Assembly: GCA_945871545.1 (NCBI GenBank)
Contig: CAMBWJ010000080.1
Location: 1 to 7,432, forward strand
DNA length: 7,432 nucleotides
Source: an uncultured Clostridia bacterium
GTDB lineage: Bacteria; Bacillota_A; Clostridia; Christensenellales; Aristaeellaceae
Direction of reading: 5' to 3'
Shown: positions 1 through 5,306 of the stretch, one piece after another
Layout: each line of letters opens with the position of its first letter
Numbering within the stretch: the stretch's first letter is position 1
The notes under the pieces: generated by a model
What the model saw: the letters and a program-made list of their open reading frames with translations, nothing else
Told to the model about the DNA's origin: nothing
Databases searched by the model: none
Program-made: the position numbers and the translations under genes

Positions 1-28
1 GAATGATCCTTGCAGCCATATATTGCAT

Positions 29-58
29 TTGCATTGCCGCCTGCGTTCGTGTCATAAT
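29..58 (+). promoter_or_regulatory. Probable promoter of the DUF3810 gene
   Basis: A -35-like TTGCAT (29-34) and a -10-like CATAAT (53-58) are separated by 18 bases, and TGT directly before the -10 (50-52) makes it an extended -10. Transcription would begin near base 65, leaving about 25 bases before the ATG at 91. The -35 matches consensus at only three positions and lies in a small TGCATT direct repeat (24-35). This is a motif reading only, and an upstream gene outside the window could also read through. Confidence 0.5.
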
Positions 59-80
59 TGGATTATCACAATCCACTCCC

Positions 81-85
81 GGAGG
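81..85 (+). promoter_or_regulatory. Ribosome binding site fixing the DUF3810 start
   Basis: GGAGG lies five bases before the ATG at 91. No such site precedes the in-frame TTG at 58, so this site decides the shorter start. Confidence 0.75.
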
Positions 86-90
86 ACGAC

Positions 91-1008
91 ATGACACGAC
101 GGCTGCTGCGCGCCGCGCTTCTTGCCCTGCCGCCCGCACTGCTCTGCACGGCTGTGCGGCTGCTTCCCGACTTCGCCGCGCACTGGTCGACTTGGGTCGC
201 GCGACCCATGCTGCAAAGAATTGCATTGATCGGCGCAAGGCTGCCCTTCTCCCTGATGGAGTGGGGCGCGCTTGCGCTGATTCTTGCGCTCTGCATCGGT
301 TTCATCCTGCGGCTGTGCAGGCGGGGCGTGATGCAAGCAATTGTACATCTGCTGCGCCGGATATGCATGCTCCTGATGGCGCTGGTCTGGCTGCTGGCCA
401 CACTGTGGTATCCCCTCTACTTCGCGGAAGCGCCCCTGCAAATCAGCGTCACGCCCGGTCAGCTGGCCGCATCCTGCCGGGTTCTCATCGACGAGCTTTC
501 CGCATCATCCCTGGATTTCTCTGTTCCGCCGGACAATCTTCCCGCCAAATACTCCGCCTTCCCCTTCTGGATGGATTCGCTGAACCTCGCAGGCTTTGCG
601 TCCTTCCTCACCGGGGAGGCGCTGATCTCGCCGAAACTTGATGGTGCGGCGGTTCCTTTCGTGGCGGTGCACGAGTTCATGCACACCCTCGGCCACGCGG
701 ACGAGGGACAGACGAACCTTGCCGCCTGGGAGGAATGCATGCGACGCGGCGGCGTGTATGCCGATTCCGCGCGGCTGTGGGCGCTGAAGGATAGCCTCGC
801 ACTGCTGCGCCGTGCGGACTACGCCGCCTGGTCGGTCGTTCGCGCGGAGCTTCCGCCACAGCTCGACCATCTGCTTGCACAGCTCGGCGGGGAGACGGCC
901 CCGCCCGGGGACGGCGCGCTGGCGGTGCTTGCGCCGCTGGGACTCGCAGAATCCGTGCAGAGCTACGAAATTCTGGCGCTCCGGCTTGCGGCGGACATAT
1001 CCATCTGA
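91..1008 (+). CDS. DUF3810-family membrane protein with HExxH zinc-metallopeptidase motif
   Basis: A 305-residue protein that I assign to the DUF3810 family, probably a membrane-anchored metallopeptidase; its substrate is unknown. Hydrophobic segments lie at about residues 5-25, 52-74 and 86-111. With the arginine-rich N-terminus inside, the rest would face outward. The HEFMH motif at 194-198 continues as HExxHxxGxxxExxxN, with Glu205 a candidate third zinc ligand and Asn209 a family-type residue. The C-terminal SYEILALRLA stretch fits the family's usual end. The ATG at 91 is chosen because GGAGG at 81-85 lies five bases upstream. The in-frame TTG at 58 overlaps the proposed -10, so it would not be on the transcript. 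The gene stands alone, and the next gene's promoter overlaps its stop codon. Protease activity is inferred from the motif alone. Confidence 0.82.
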   Translation: MTRRLLRAALLALPPALLCTAVRLLPDFAAHWSTWVARPMLQRIALIGARLPFSLMEWGALALILALCIGFILRLCRRGVMQAIVHLLRRICMLLMALVWLLATLWYPLYFAEAPLQISVTPGQLAASCRVLIDELSASSLDFSVPPDNLPAKYSAFPFWMDSLNLAGFASFLTGEALISPKLDGAAVPFVAVHEFMHTLGHADEGQTNLAAWEECMRRGGVYADSARLWALKDSLALLRRADYAAWSVVRAELPPQLDHLLAQLGGETAPPGDGALAVLAPLGLAESVQSYEILALRLAADISI

Positions 1009-1014
1009 TATAAT
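986..1014 (+). promoter_or_regulatory. Promoter of the pseudouridine synthase / PPTase operon
   Basis: A perfect TATAAT at 1009-1014 is preceded by TGA (1006-1008), giving a full TGnTATAAT extended -10. TTGCGG at 986-991 sits exactly 17 bases upstream as a -35. The TG of the extended element is part of the DUF3810 stop codon TGA, so the promoter is mostly inside the end of that gene. Transcription would start near 1021, about 30 bases before the GTG at 1051. Confidence 0.7.
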
Positions 1015-1034
1015 ATGATGTTGATTGGGTAGGC

Positions 1035-1041
1035 AAAGGAG
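1035..1041 (+). promoter_or_regulatory. Ribosome binding site for the pseudouridine synthase GTG start
   Basis: AAAGGAG lies nine bases before the GTG at 1051. It is only three bases from an out-of-frame ATG at 1045 that reads ATG-GCG-TGA, too close for efficient use. Confidence 0.65.
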
Positions 1042-1050
1042 CGCGATGGC

Positions 1051-2019
1051 GTGAAGGAATTCATCATCTCCGCCGCAGATGACGGCAGGAAGCTGGAGAA
1101 GTGGCTGATCCGGGAGATGCCCACCGTGGGCATGGGCATGCGGCAGAAGCTCTACCGGCAGAAGTGCTTCAAGCTCAACGGCGCGCACGTCAAGGGCGAC
1201 GCGCGGCTGAGCAAGGGCGACGTGCTGCAAATTTATGCAAACGAGGCGCTGTTTGAAAAGCCCCGCCGGGAGGATCCCTTCCTCTCGAAGATCCAGCCCG
1301 AGCTGCGCATCCTCTACGAGGACGAGAACCTGCTGCTGGCGGACAAGCGCCCCGGCCTGATGGCCCACCCCGACGCAAACGAGAAAGTGCGCACGCTGCT
1401 GACCCACGTCCAGGCCTACCTCTACCAGAAGGGCGAATATGATCCCGCCGCGCCCGACGCCTTCGCACCGGCGCTGTGCAACCGCATCGACCGCTTCACC
1501 GGCGGCATCGTGATCGTCGTCAAGACCCGCGCGGCCATGCAGGTGCTCAACCAGAAGATCCGCGACCGGGAGATCGGCAAGTTCTACTACTGCATCGCAC
1601 TGGGCAGCTTCTCCCGCCGGGAGGGCATGCTGGACAACTGGATCGTCAAGGCCCCCGGTGCGAAGAAGGTCTCCGTCAGCGACCGCACGGTTCCCGACGG
1701 GCAGCGTGCTCAGACAAAGTACCGCGTGCTCTGCCAGAAAAACGGCCTGAGCCTGGTGGAATGCGAACTGCTCACCGGGCGCACCCACCAGATTCGCGCC
1801 CAGATGGCCCACGCGGGGCATCCGCTGCTGGGCGACAGCCAGTACGGCGATCCCCGGCGCAACGAGAAGTACGGCCGCAGCTATCAGGCGCTCTACGCCT
1901 ACAAGCTGCGCTTCGACTTCACCACCGACGCGGGGCAGCTCAACGGCCTGAAGGGCCGGGAGTTCACCGTGCCCGAGGTTCGCTTCATCGCCGAATACTT
2001 CCCGGAGTACCGCCCATGA
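1051..2019 (+). CDS. RluA-family RNA pseudouridine synthase
   Basis: A 322-residue enzyme expected to convert specific uridines in rRNA or tRNA to pseudouridine in the cytoplasm. An S4-like RNA-binding domain occupies about residues 12-65, followed by the catalytic domain from about 85 onward. The catalytic signature is NRIDRFTGG at 144-152, the family's HRLDxxTSG motif, with Asp147 as the nucleophilic aspartate. The second family motif, GRTHQIRAQMAHAGHPLLGD, is at 243-262. Full length for the RluC/RluD type, but the exact target uridine cannot be told. The GTG start at 1051 is supported by AAAGGAG at 1035-1041, nine bases upstream. An ATG at 1045 is out of frame and stops after two codons. 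The gene overlaps the following PPTase gene by four bases (ATGA), so the two are probably co-transcribed and translationally coupled. Confidence 0.93.
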   Translation: MKEFIISAADDGRKLEKWLIREMPTVGMGMRQKLYRQKCFKLNGAHVKGDARLSKGDVLQIYANEALFEKPRREDPFLSKIQPELRILYEDENLLLADKRPGLMAHPDANEKVRTLLTHVQAYLYQKGEYDPAAPDAFAPALCNRIDRFTGGIVIVVKTRAAMQVLNQKIRDREIGKFYYCIALGSFSRREGMLDNWIVKAPGAKKVSVSDRTVPDGQRAQTKYRVLCQKNGLSLVECELLTGRTHQIRAQMAHAGHPLLGDSQYGDPRRNEKYGRSYQALYAYKLRFDFTTDAGQLNGLKGREFTVPEVRFIAEYFPEYRP

Positions 2020-2594
2020 GCCTGCTGCTGTACGGCGAGATTCGCCCGATTGAAACCATCCCCGACTTCGGCGCGGCACTTCACGAGCACCTGTGCGCCA
2101 AGGCCACCCCCGCCGTTCATGCTGCCAGCATCGCCGCCTGGAGCCTGCTGGCCGAGGGCCTGCACAGGCTGGATCTGGAAGAACTGCCAGAGGTTCGCTT
2201 CGATCCCTGCGGCAAACCCCGCTTCATCGACAGTTCCCTCCACTTCAGCCTGAGCCACAGCGGAAAGCTCACCACCGTGCTGATCTCGGAGGCTCCCTGC
2301 GGCGTGGACATCGAACTCGTGCGCCCGGAGGTGGCCGAGCGCCTGCGGGGGCGCTGCCTGTCCGACGGGGAGCGCGCACGGGACTGCGACTTCTTCGAGC
2401 TCTGGACGCAAAAGGAGTGCATCGCCAAGCTGGACGGACGTGGCATGCCCAGCCATCCCAGCGAAATCGACACGCTGGATCCCCGCTGGAATCATCGCTT
2501 CTTCACGACGCGCGTTCTCGACAGCGCCGATCAGGCGTACGCCCTCAGCGCCCTGTGCGGGGATATTGAAAACCTATCGATCATCAAAAAATGA
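2016..2594 (+). CDS. Sfp-type 4'-phosphopantetheinyl transferase
   Basis: A 192-residue enzyme that would move the 4'-phosphopantetheine arm of coenzyme A onto a serine of a carrier protein, turning apo-ACP or apo-PCP into the active form. The three family motifs are present in order: GKPRF with HFSLSHS (66-82, substrate and CoA binding), GVDIE at 96-100 (Mg-binding Asp98 and Glu100), and W130-x-x-K133-E134 with Lys138 and Gly141/Gly143, the WxxKEAxxKxxGxG motif. All catalytic residues look intact. It is somewhat shorter than Bacillus Sfp. The ATG at 2016 overlaps the upstream stop codon, with GGAG at 2004-2007 eight bases before it. No polyketide, nonribosomal peptide or fatty-acid gene lies in the window, so its carrier protein is unknown. 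It may be the cell's general ACP-activating enzyme or serve a pathway encoded elsewhere. Its stop codon lies inside the terminator stem. Confidence 0.9.
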   Translation: MSLLLYGEIRPIETIPDFGAALHEHLCAKATPAVHAASIAAWSLLAEGLHRLDLEELPEVRFDPCGKPRFIDSSLHFSLSHSGKLTTVLISEAPCGVDIELVRPEVAERLRGRCLSDGERARDCDFFELWTQKECIAKLDGRGMPSHPSEIDTLDPRWNHRFFTTRVLDSADQAYALSALCGDIENLSIIKK

Positions 2595-2627
2595 CACCGA
2601 AGCGTGATTCCTCACCCCGGTGTCATT
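2590..2627. terminator. Bidirectional intrinsic terminator between PPTase and murF
   Basis: AATGACACCG (2590-2599) pairs perfectly with CGGTGTCATT (2618-2627). The intervening bases contain a further small hairpin, GTGA-TTCC-TCAC (2604-2615). On the - strand the stem is followed by a run of six T (complement of 2586-2591), a good terminator for ddl-murF. On the + strand the following tract is interrupted (TTTT, then TTTTTT from 2637), so it is weaker for the PPTase transcript. The PPTase stop codon (2592-2594) is inside the stem, and the murF stop lies five bases beyond the other arm. Confidence 0.85.
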
Positions 2628-2631
2628 CGTT

Positions 2632-3993
2632 TTACATTTTTTCCAGCGCCGCCACGACGTCCTCAAAGGCCATGGAGTGGCTGGCCTTCACCAGCACCAC
2701 GTCGCCGCTGCGGATCACGTCCTTCAGCTGCGCGATCAGCTCCGCCTTGTCCGCGAAGTGCCGCGCCTGCGCGCCGGCCTCCACCGCGCCCTCGTAGGTC
2801 GCCCGGGAGCGCTCCCCGCAGGCGATCACCAGCTGCACGCCCGCCTCCGCCGCGTGTCTGCCCACGCCGCGGTGCAGCGCCTCGCTGTTCTCGCCCAGCT
2901 CCAGCATGTCGCCCAGGATGCACACCCTCCGGCCCGGCATGGTGCACAGGGAGTCGATGGCCGAGGCCGTGGAATTCGGATTGGCGTTGTAGCAGTCGCT
3001 GAGGATGGTGACGCCGCCCGCGCGGATCAGCTTCGCGCGGTTGCCCACGGTCTGATACTCCGCCACGCCCGCAGCGATCTCCTCGTCCGTCAGGCCCAGC
3101 GCCCAGCCCACCGCCGCAGCCGCCAGCACCGCGTAGGCCAGGTGGGTGCCGAAGGCCGGAACCTGCACCGGGAAGCTGATGCCGTGGTGGCAGATGCGCA
3201 TGCGCGTGCCCGCCTCGGCCAGGTTCTCCACGTCCACCGCCCGGAAGTCGTTGCCATCGTTCAGACCATAGGTCAGCTTCTTCACGGGAGCATCGTAACT
3301 CCGCAGCAGCGGATCGTCGCCGTTCAGGATCGCAAGGCCGTCCTTGGGCATGCAGTCAAAGACCTCGGTCTTGGCCCGCAGCACGCCCTGCCGGTCGTGC
3401 AGAAACTCCAGATGCGCGTCGCCGATGTTGGTGATCACCGCCAGGTTCGGCCGCACCATGCCCGCCAGCCGGGTCATCTCGCCGAAGCCGCTGATGCCCA
3501 TCTCCAGCACCGCCGTCTGGGCGTCCTCGGGCATCTCCAGAATCATCAGCGGCAGGCTGATCTCATTGTTGAAGTTCATGCGGTTCTTGTGGGTGCGGAA
3601 GCGCCGGTTCAGTACGGCCCAGATCATCTCCTTGGCCGTGGTCTTGCCCACGCTGCCGGTCACGCCCACCACTGGGATCTCAAACAGCCCCCGGTACCAG
3701 CCCGCCAGCTTCGCAACGCCAGAGAGCGTGGAATCCACCACGATGCAGGGCGTCTCCGTATCATTTGCGGGTTCGCGCTCCGAAAGGCAGCAGGCCGCGC
3801 CGCGCTTCAGGCAGTCCGCCATGAAGTCGTGGCCGTCCACCCGCGCGCCCTTGTAGCAGACGAACATCGATCCCGCGCCCGCGTTCCGGCTGTCGCTGGT
3901 CACATTGAGCACCGCGCGCTTCAGGCCCTCCGCGTCGCCAAAATAGCGCCCGCCGGTGGCCTGAACCGCGTCCGCAACGGTGAAAGCTCTCAT
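2632..3993 (-). CDS. murF: UDP-MurNAc-tripeptide--D-alanyl-D-alanine ligase (MurF)
   Basis: A 453-residue ATP-dependent Mur ligase that attaches the D-Ala-D-Ala dipeptide to UDP-MurNAc-tripeptide, the last cytoplasmic step of pentapeptide precursor synthesis. The N-terminal substrate domain contains TSDSRNAGAGSMFV (32-45). The central ATPase has the P-loop GVTGSVGKTT at 110-119 (Lys117), then NFNNEISLPL at 140-149, LEMGISGFGEM at 163-173 and TNIGDAHLE at 188-196. The C-terminal domain has LSDCYNANPNS at 331-341, GDMLELGE at 361-368 and VLVKASHSMAFE at 433-444. The last is close to, but not identical with, the common KGSRxM version. Start: ATG with AAGGAGG (complement of 4001-4007) seven bases upstream. 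An in-frame ATG 14 codons earlier lies inside ddl and is less likely. The start overlaps the ddl stop by four bases. Confidence 0.96.
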   Translation of the reverse strand: MRAFTVADAVQATGGRYFGDAEGLKRAVLNVTSDSRNAGAGSMFVCYKGARVDGHDFMADCLKRGAACCLSEREPANDTETPCIVVDSTLSGVAKLAGWYRGLFEIPVVGVTGSVGKTTAKEMIWAVLNRRFRTHKNRMNFNNEISLPLMILEMPEDAQTAVLEMGISGFGEMTRLAGMVRPNLAVITNIGDAHLEFLHDRQGVLRAKTEVFDCMPKDGLAILNGDDPLLRSYDAPVKKLTYGLNDGNDFRAVDVENLAEAGTRMRICHHGISFPVQVPAFGTHLAYAVLAAAAVGWALGLTDEEIAAGVAEYQTVGNRAKLIRAGGVTILSDCYNANPNSTASAIDSLCTMPGRRVCILGDMLELGENSEALHRGVGRHAAEAGVQLVIACGERSRATYEGAVEAGAQARHFADKAELIAQLKDVIRSGDVVLVKASHSMAFEDVVAALEKM

Positions 3994-5036
3994 GCGCGAA
4001 CCTCCTTCAGCGCCAGATCGACGATCCTCTGGCACAGGCTGTTGTAGTCGATGCCCACGGCCGCGGCCTCCTGGGGCATCAGGCTGGTGGGGGTCATGCC
4101 CGGCAGGGTGTTGATCTCCAGGAAGTAGATGTCGCCCTTCTCGTCCACGATGTAGTCCGAGCGGGAGTAGCCCTTCAGGCCCAGCGCGTTGTGCACGGTC
4201 AGCGCGACCTCGCCCAGCCTGCGCTCGATCTCCGGATCGATGGGCGTGGGGCAGATTTCCAGCGTCGCGCCCGCCTGATACTTGTTCACGTAATCGTAGA
4301 AGCCCTGCTTCGGGATGATCTCGATGGAGGGCAGCGCCACGCCGTCCAGCACGCCCACGTCGATCTCCCGGCCCCTGACGTACTGCTCCACCACCACGCG
4401 CTCCAGACCCAGGTTCGCGCGCAGAGCGTCGGCAAGCTCCGCCTCGGTATTGGCGATGGCCACGCCGATGGAGGAGCCGCTGTCCACGGGCTTGACGACC
4501 ACCGGCAGCTGCGTCTCCGCCACGATGGCAGGGATTTCCGCTTCATTATATGTATAGGTTTTCCATGCGGGCGTGCGCACGCCCAGCGGCGCGACGATCT
4601 GCTTGGTCAGATCCTTGTCCATGGCCAGCGCGCTGCCCAGACAGCCGCTGCCGGTGTAGGGCACGCCCAGCAGATCCAGTGTCGCCTGAATGCGGCCGTC
4701 CTCGCCGCACGCGCCGTGCAGGCCCAGGAACACCACATCCGCCATCTGGCACAGCTCCAGCACGCCCTTGCCGATCTTGCTGGGGCTGACCCACTTGCGG
4801 GAGGCCTTCACTTGCTCGAGATCCGGTGCCTGGGAGCCGACCTGCGCCTCCTGAATCTCCGGCAGCTCGTCGAAGATGCGCTCGATGGGCGTCTCCACGT
4901 CCTCCAGTCCGAAGAACATATCCACAAGCACCGCCCGGTGGCCCAACGCGCGAAGCGCCTTGCAGATCAGCGTGCCGCTGGTGATGGAGACGTTGCGCTC
5001 CATGCTCAGGCCGCCGCACAGCACCACAATTTTCAT
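3990..5036 (-). CDS. ddl: D-alanine--D-alanine ligase
   Basis: A 348-residue ATP-grasp enzyme that joins two D-alanines to make the dipeptide used by MurF, encoded directly downstream. Family motifs: GGLSMERNVS at 8-17 (binding of the first D-Ala), LGLHGACGEDG at 104-114, VVVKPVDSGSSIGV at 179-192 (ATP-binding lysine), and SRSDYIVD at 291-298 with LEINTLPGMT at 306-315. Asp294, Glu307 and Asn309 are the expected magnesium ligands. The omega loop reads FYDYVNKY (246-253), with the Lys-Tyr pair typical of D-Ala-D-Ala ligases rather than the D-lactate-forming VanA/VanB type. Residues about 60-95 form a longer N-terminal-domain stretch than in E. coli DdlB. Start: ATG at the complement of 5034-5036, giving the usual MKIVVLCGG first strand. 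The binding site AAGGCGG is eight bases upstream and one mismatch from consensus. An in-frame TTG at the complement of 5070-5072 is less likely. Confidence 0.96.
   Translation of the reverse strand: MKIVVLCGGLSMERNVSITSGTLICKALRALGHRAVLVDMFFGLEDVETPIERIFDELPEIQEAQVGSQAPDLEQVKASRKWVSPSKIGKGVLELCQMADVVFLGLHGACGEDGRIQATLDLLGVPYTGSGCLGSALAMDKDLTKQIVAPLGVRTPAWKTYTYNEAEIPAIVAETQLPVVVKPVDSGSSIGVAIANTEAELADALRANLGLERVVVEQYVRGREIDVGVLDGVALPSIEIIPKQGFYDYVNKYQAGATLEICPTPIDPEIERRLGEVALTVHNALGLKGYSRSDYIVDEKGDIYFLEINTLPGMTPTSLMPQEAAAVGIDYNSLCQRIVDLALKEVRA
4001..4007 (-). promoter_or_regulatory. Strong ribosome binding site of murF inside the end of ddl
   Basis: On the - strand AAGGAGG precedes the murF ATG by seven bases. 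It forms part of the codons for the last Lys-Glu-Val residues of Ddl. Together with the ATGA overlap this indicates translational coupling and decides the murF start. Confidence 0.85.
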
Positions 5037-5066
5037 ATGCGATTCCGCCTTTCCCGAAGCTCCACC

Positions 5067-5080
5067 GCCCAATGCAGGGC
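5067..5080 (-). repeat. Small hairpin in the ddl leader
   Basis: GCCC and GGGC arms of four bases flank a six-base loop within a G+C-rich part of the roughly 98-base untranslated leader of ddl. It lies about 30 bases before the start codon. No T-rich run follows, so it is not a terminator. It could simply be G+C-rich leader sequence, and I recognise no known riboswitch. Confidence 0.35.
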
Positions 5081-5140
5081 CGGGGCGCTCCGAATTTCGC
5101 TCACTATTTCAATCCATGTTGATAGGAAAATCCAGTTTTG

Positions 5141-5149
5141 ATTATAACA
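5141..5149 (-). promoter_or_regulatory. Extended -10 promoter of the ddl-murF operon
   Basis: On the - strand TGT-TATAAT gives a perfect extended -10 (TATAAT is the complement of 5141-5146). At the expected distance the -35 region reads GGGAAA (complement of 5164-5169), a poor match. The promoter would therefore depend on the extended -10 or on an activator. Transcription would begin near 5134, leaving a leader of about 98 bases. Confidence 0.6.
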
Positions 5150-5239
5150 CCTTTTCCAGACCCTTTCCCCTCTGTTTGCGTTAAGCGCGCGCACCGCCCG
5201 CCTGCTTTTTTCAGAAAATCATACGCTTGCCCTGCCGAA

Positions 5240-5253
5240 CCGTTTACAAACGG
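5240..5253. repeat. Palindrome over the -35 of the GNAT gene promoter (operator candidate)
   Basis: CCGTTT-AC-AAACGG is an inverted repeat with six-base arms and a two-base centre. It covers the -35 hexamer (5243-5248) completely, a placement typical of repressor binding sites. The regulator is unknown. Confidence 0.5.
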
Positions 5254-5272
5254 GCCTGGAATGTGCTATACT
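5243..5272 (+). promoter_or_regulatory. Promoter of the tandem-GNAT gene
   Basis: TTTACA at 5243-5248 (five of six matches to consensus) and TATACT at 5267-5272 are spaced by 18 bases. TGC directly before the -10 makes it an extended -10. Transcription should begin near 5279, about 28 bases before the ATG. A second TGnTATAC copy (5272-5279) follows immediately and could act as an alternative -10. This is the best promoter match in the window. Confidence 0.75.
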
Positions 5273-5275
5273 GTT

Positions 5276-5292
5276 ATACGGTTCTGATACGG
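5276..5292 (+). repeat. ATACGG direct repeat around the transcription start
   Basis: ATACGG occurs at 5276-5281 and again at 5287-5292, exactly 11 bases apart, about one helical turn. A related TATAC is at 5267-5271. The second copy runs into the ribosome binding site. It may be a tandem regulator site or chance. Confidence 0.35.
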
Positions 5293-5298
5293 AAGGAG
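5291..5298 (+). promoter_or_regulatory. Ribosome binding site of the tandem-GNAT gene
   Basis: GGAAGGAG ends eight bases before the ATG at 5307. The in-frame GTG at 5298 begins within this site and so cannot be the start. Confidence 0.8.
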
Positions 5299-5306
5299 TG
5301 TCCAAC

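Noticed and set aside
505..2079. A long open frame on the - strand opposite the DUF3810 and pseudouridine synthase genes (524 codons).
   Set aside because: It runs across two genes with clear family motifs on the other strand, has no recognisable motif, and is the expected shadow of G+C-rich codon use.
2620..4047. A long + strand open frame opposite murF (475 codons).
   Set aside because: The - strand encodes an intact MurF with all motifs. The + strand reading is rich in Arg, His, Ala and Gln, as antisense readings of G+C-rich genes are.
3990..5036. Possible vancomycin-resistance-type ligase (VanA/VanB-like).
   Set aside because: The omega loop has the Lys-Tyr pair of D-Ala-D-Ala ligases, and no vanH, vanX or regulator genes are present.
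4191..5141. A + strand open frame opposite ddl (316 codons).
   Set aside because: It is antisense to a complete Ddl and has shadow-like composition without motifs.
5180..5215. G+C-rich stretch followed by TTTTTT, terminator-like, in the divergent intergenic region.
   Set aside because: No stem longer than about three base pairs can be formed immediately before the T run, and no + strand gene ends upstream of it.
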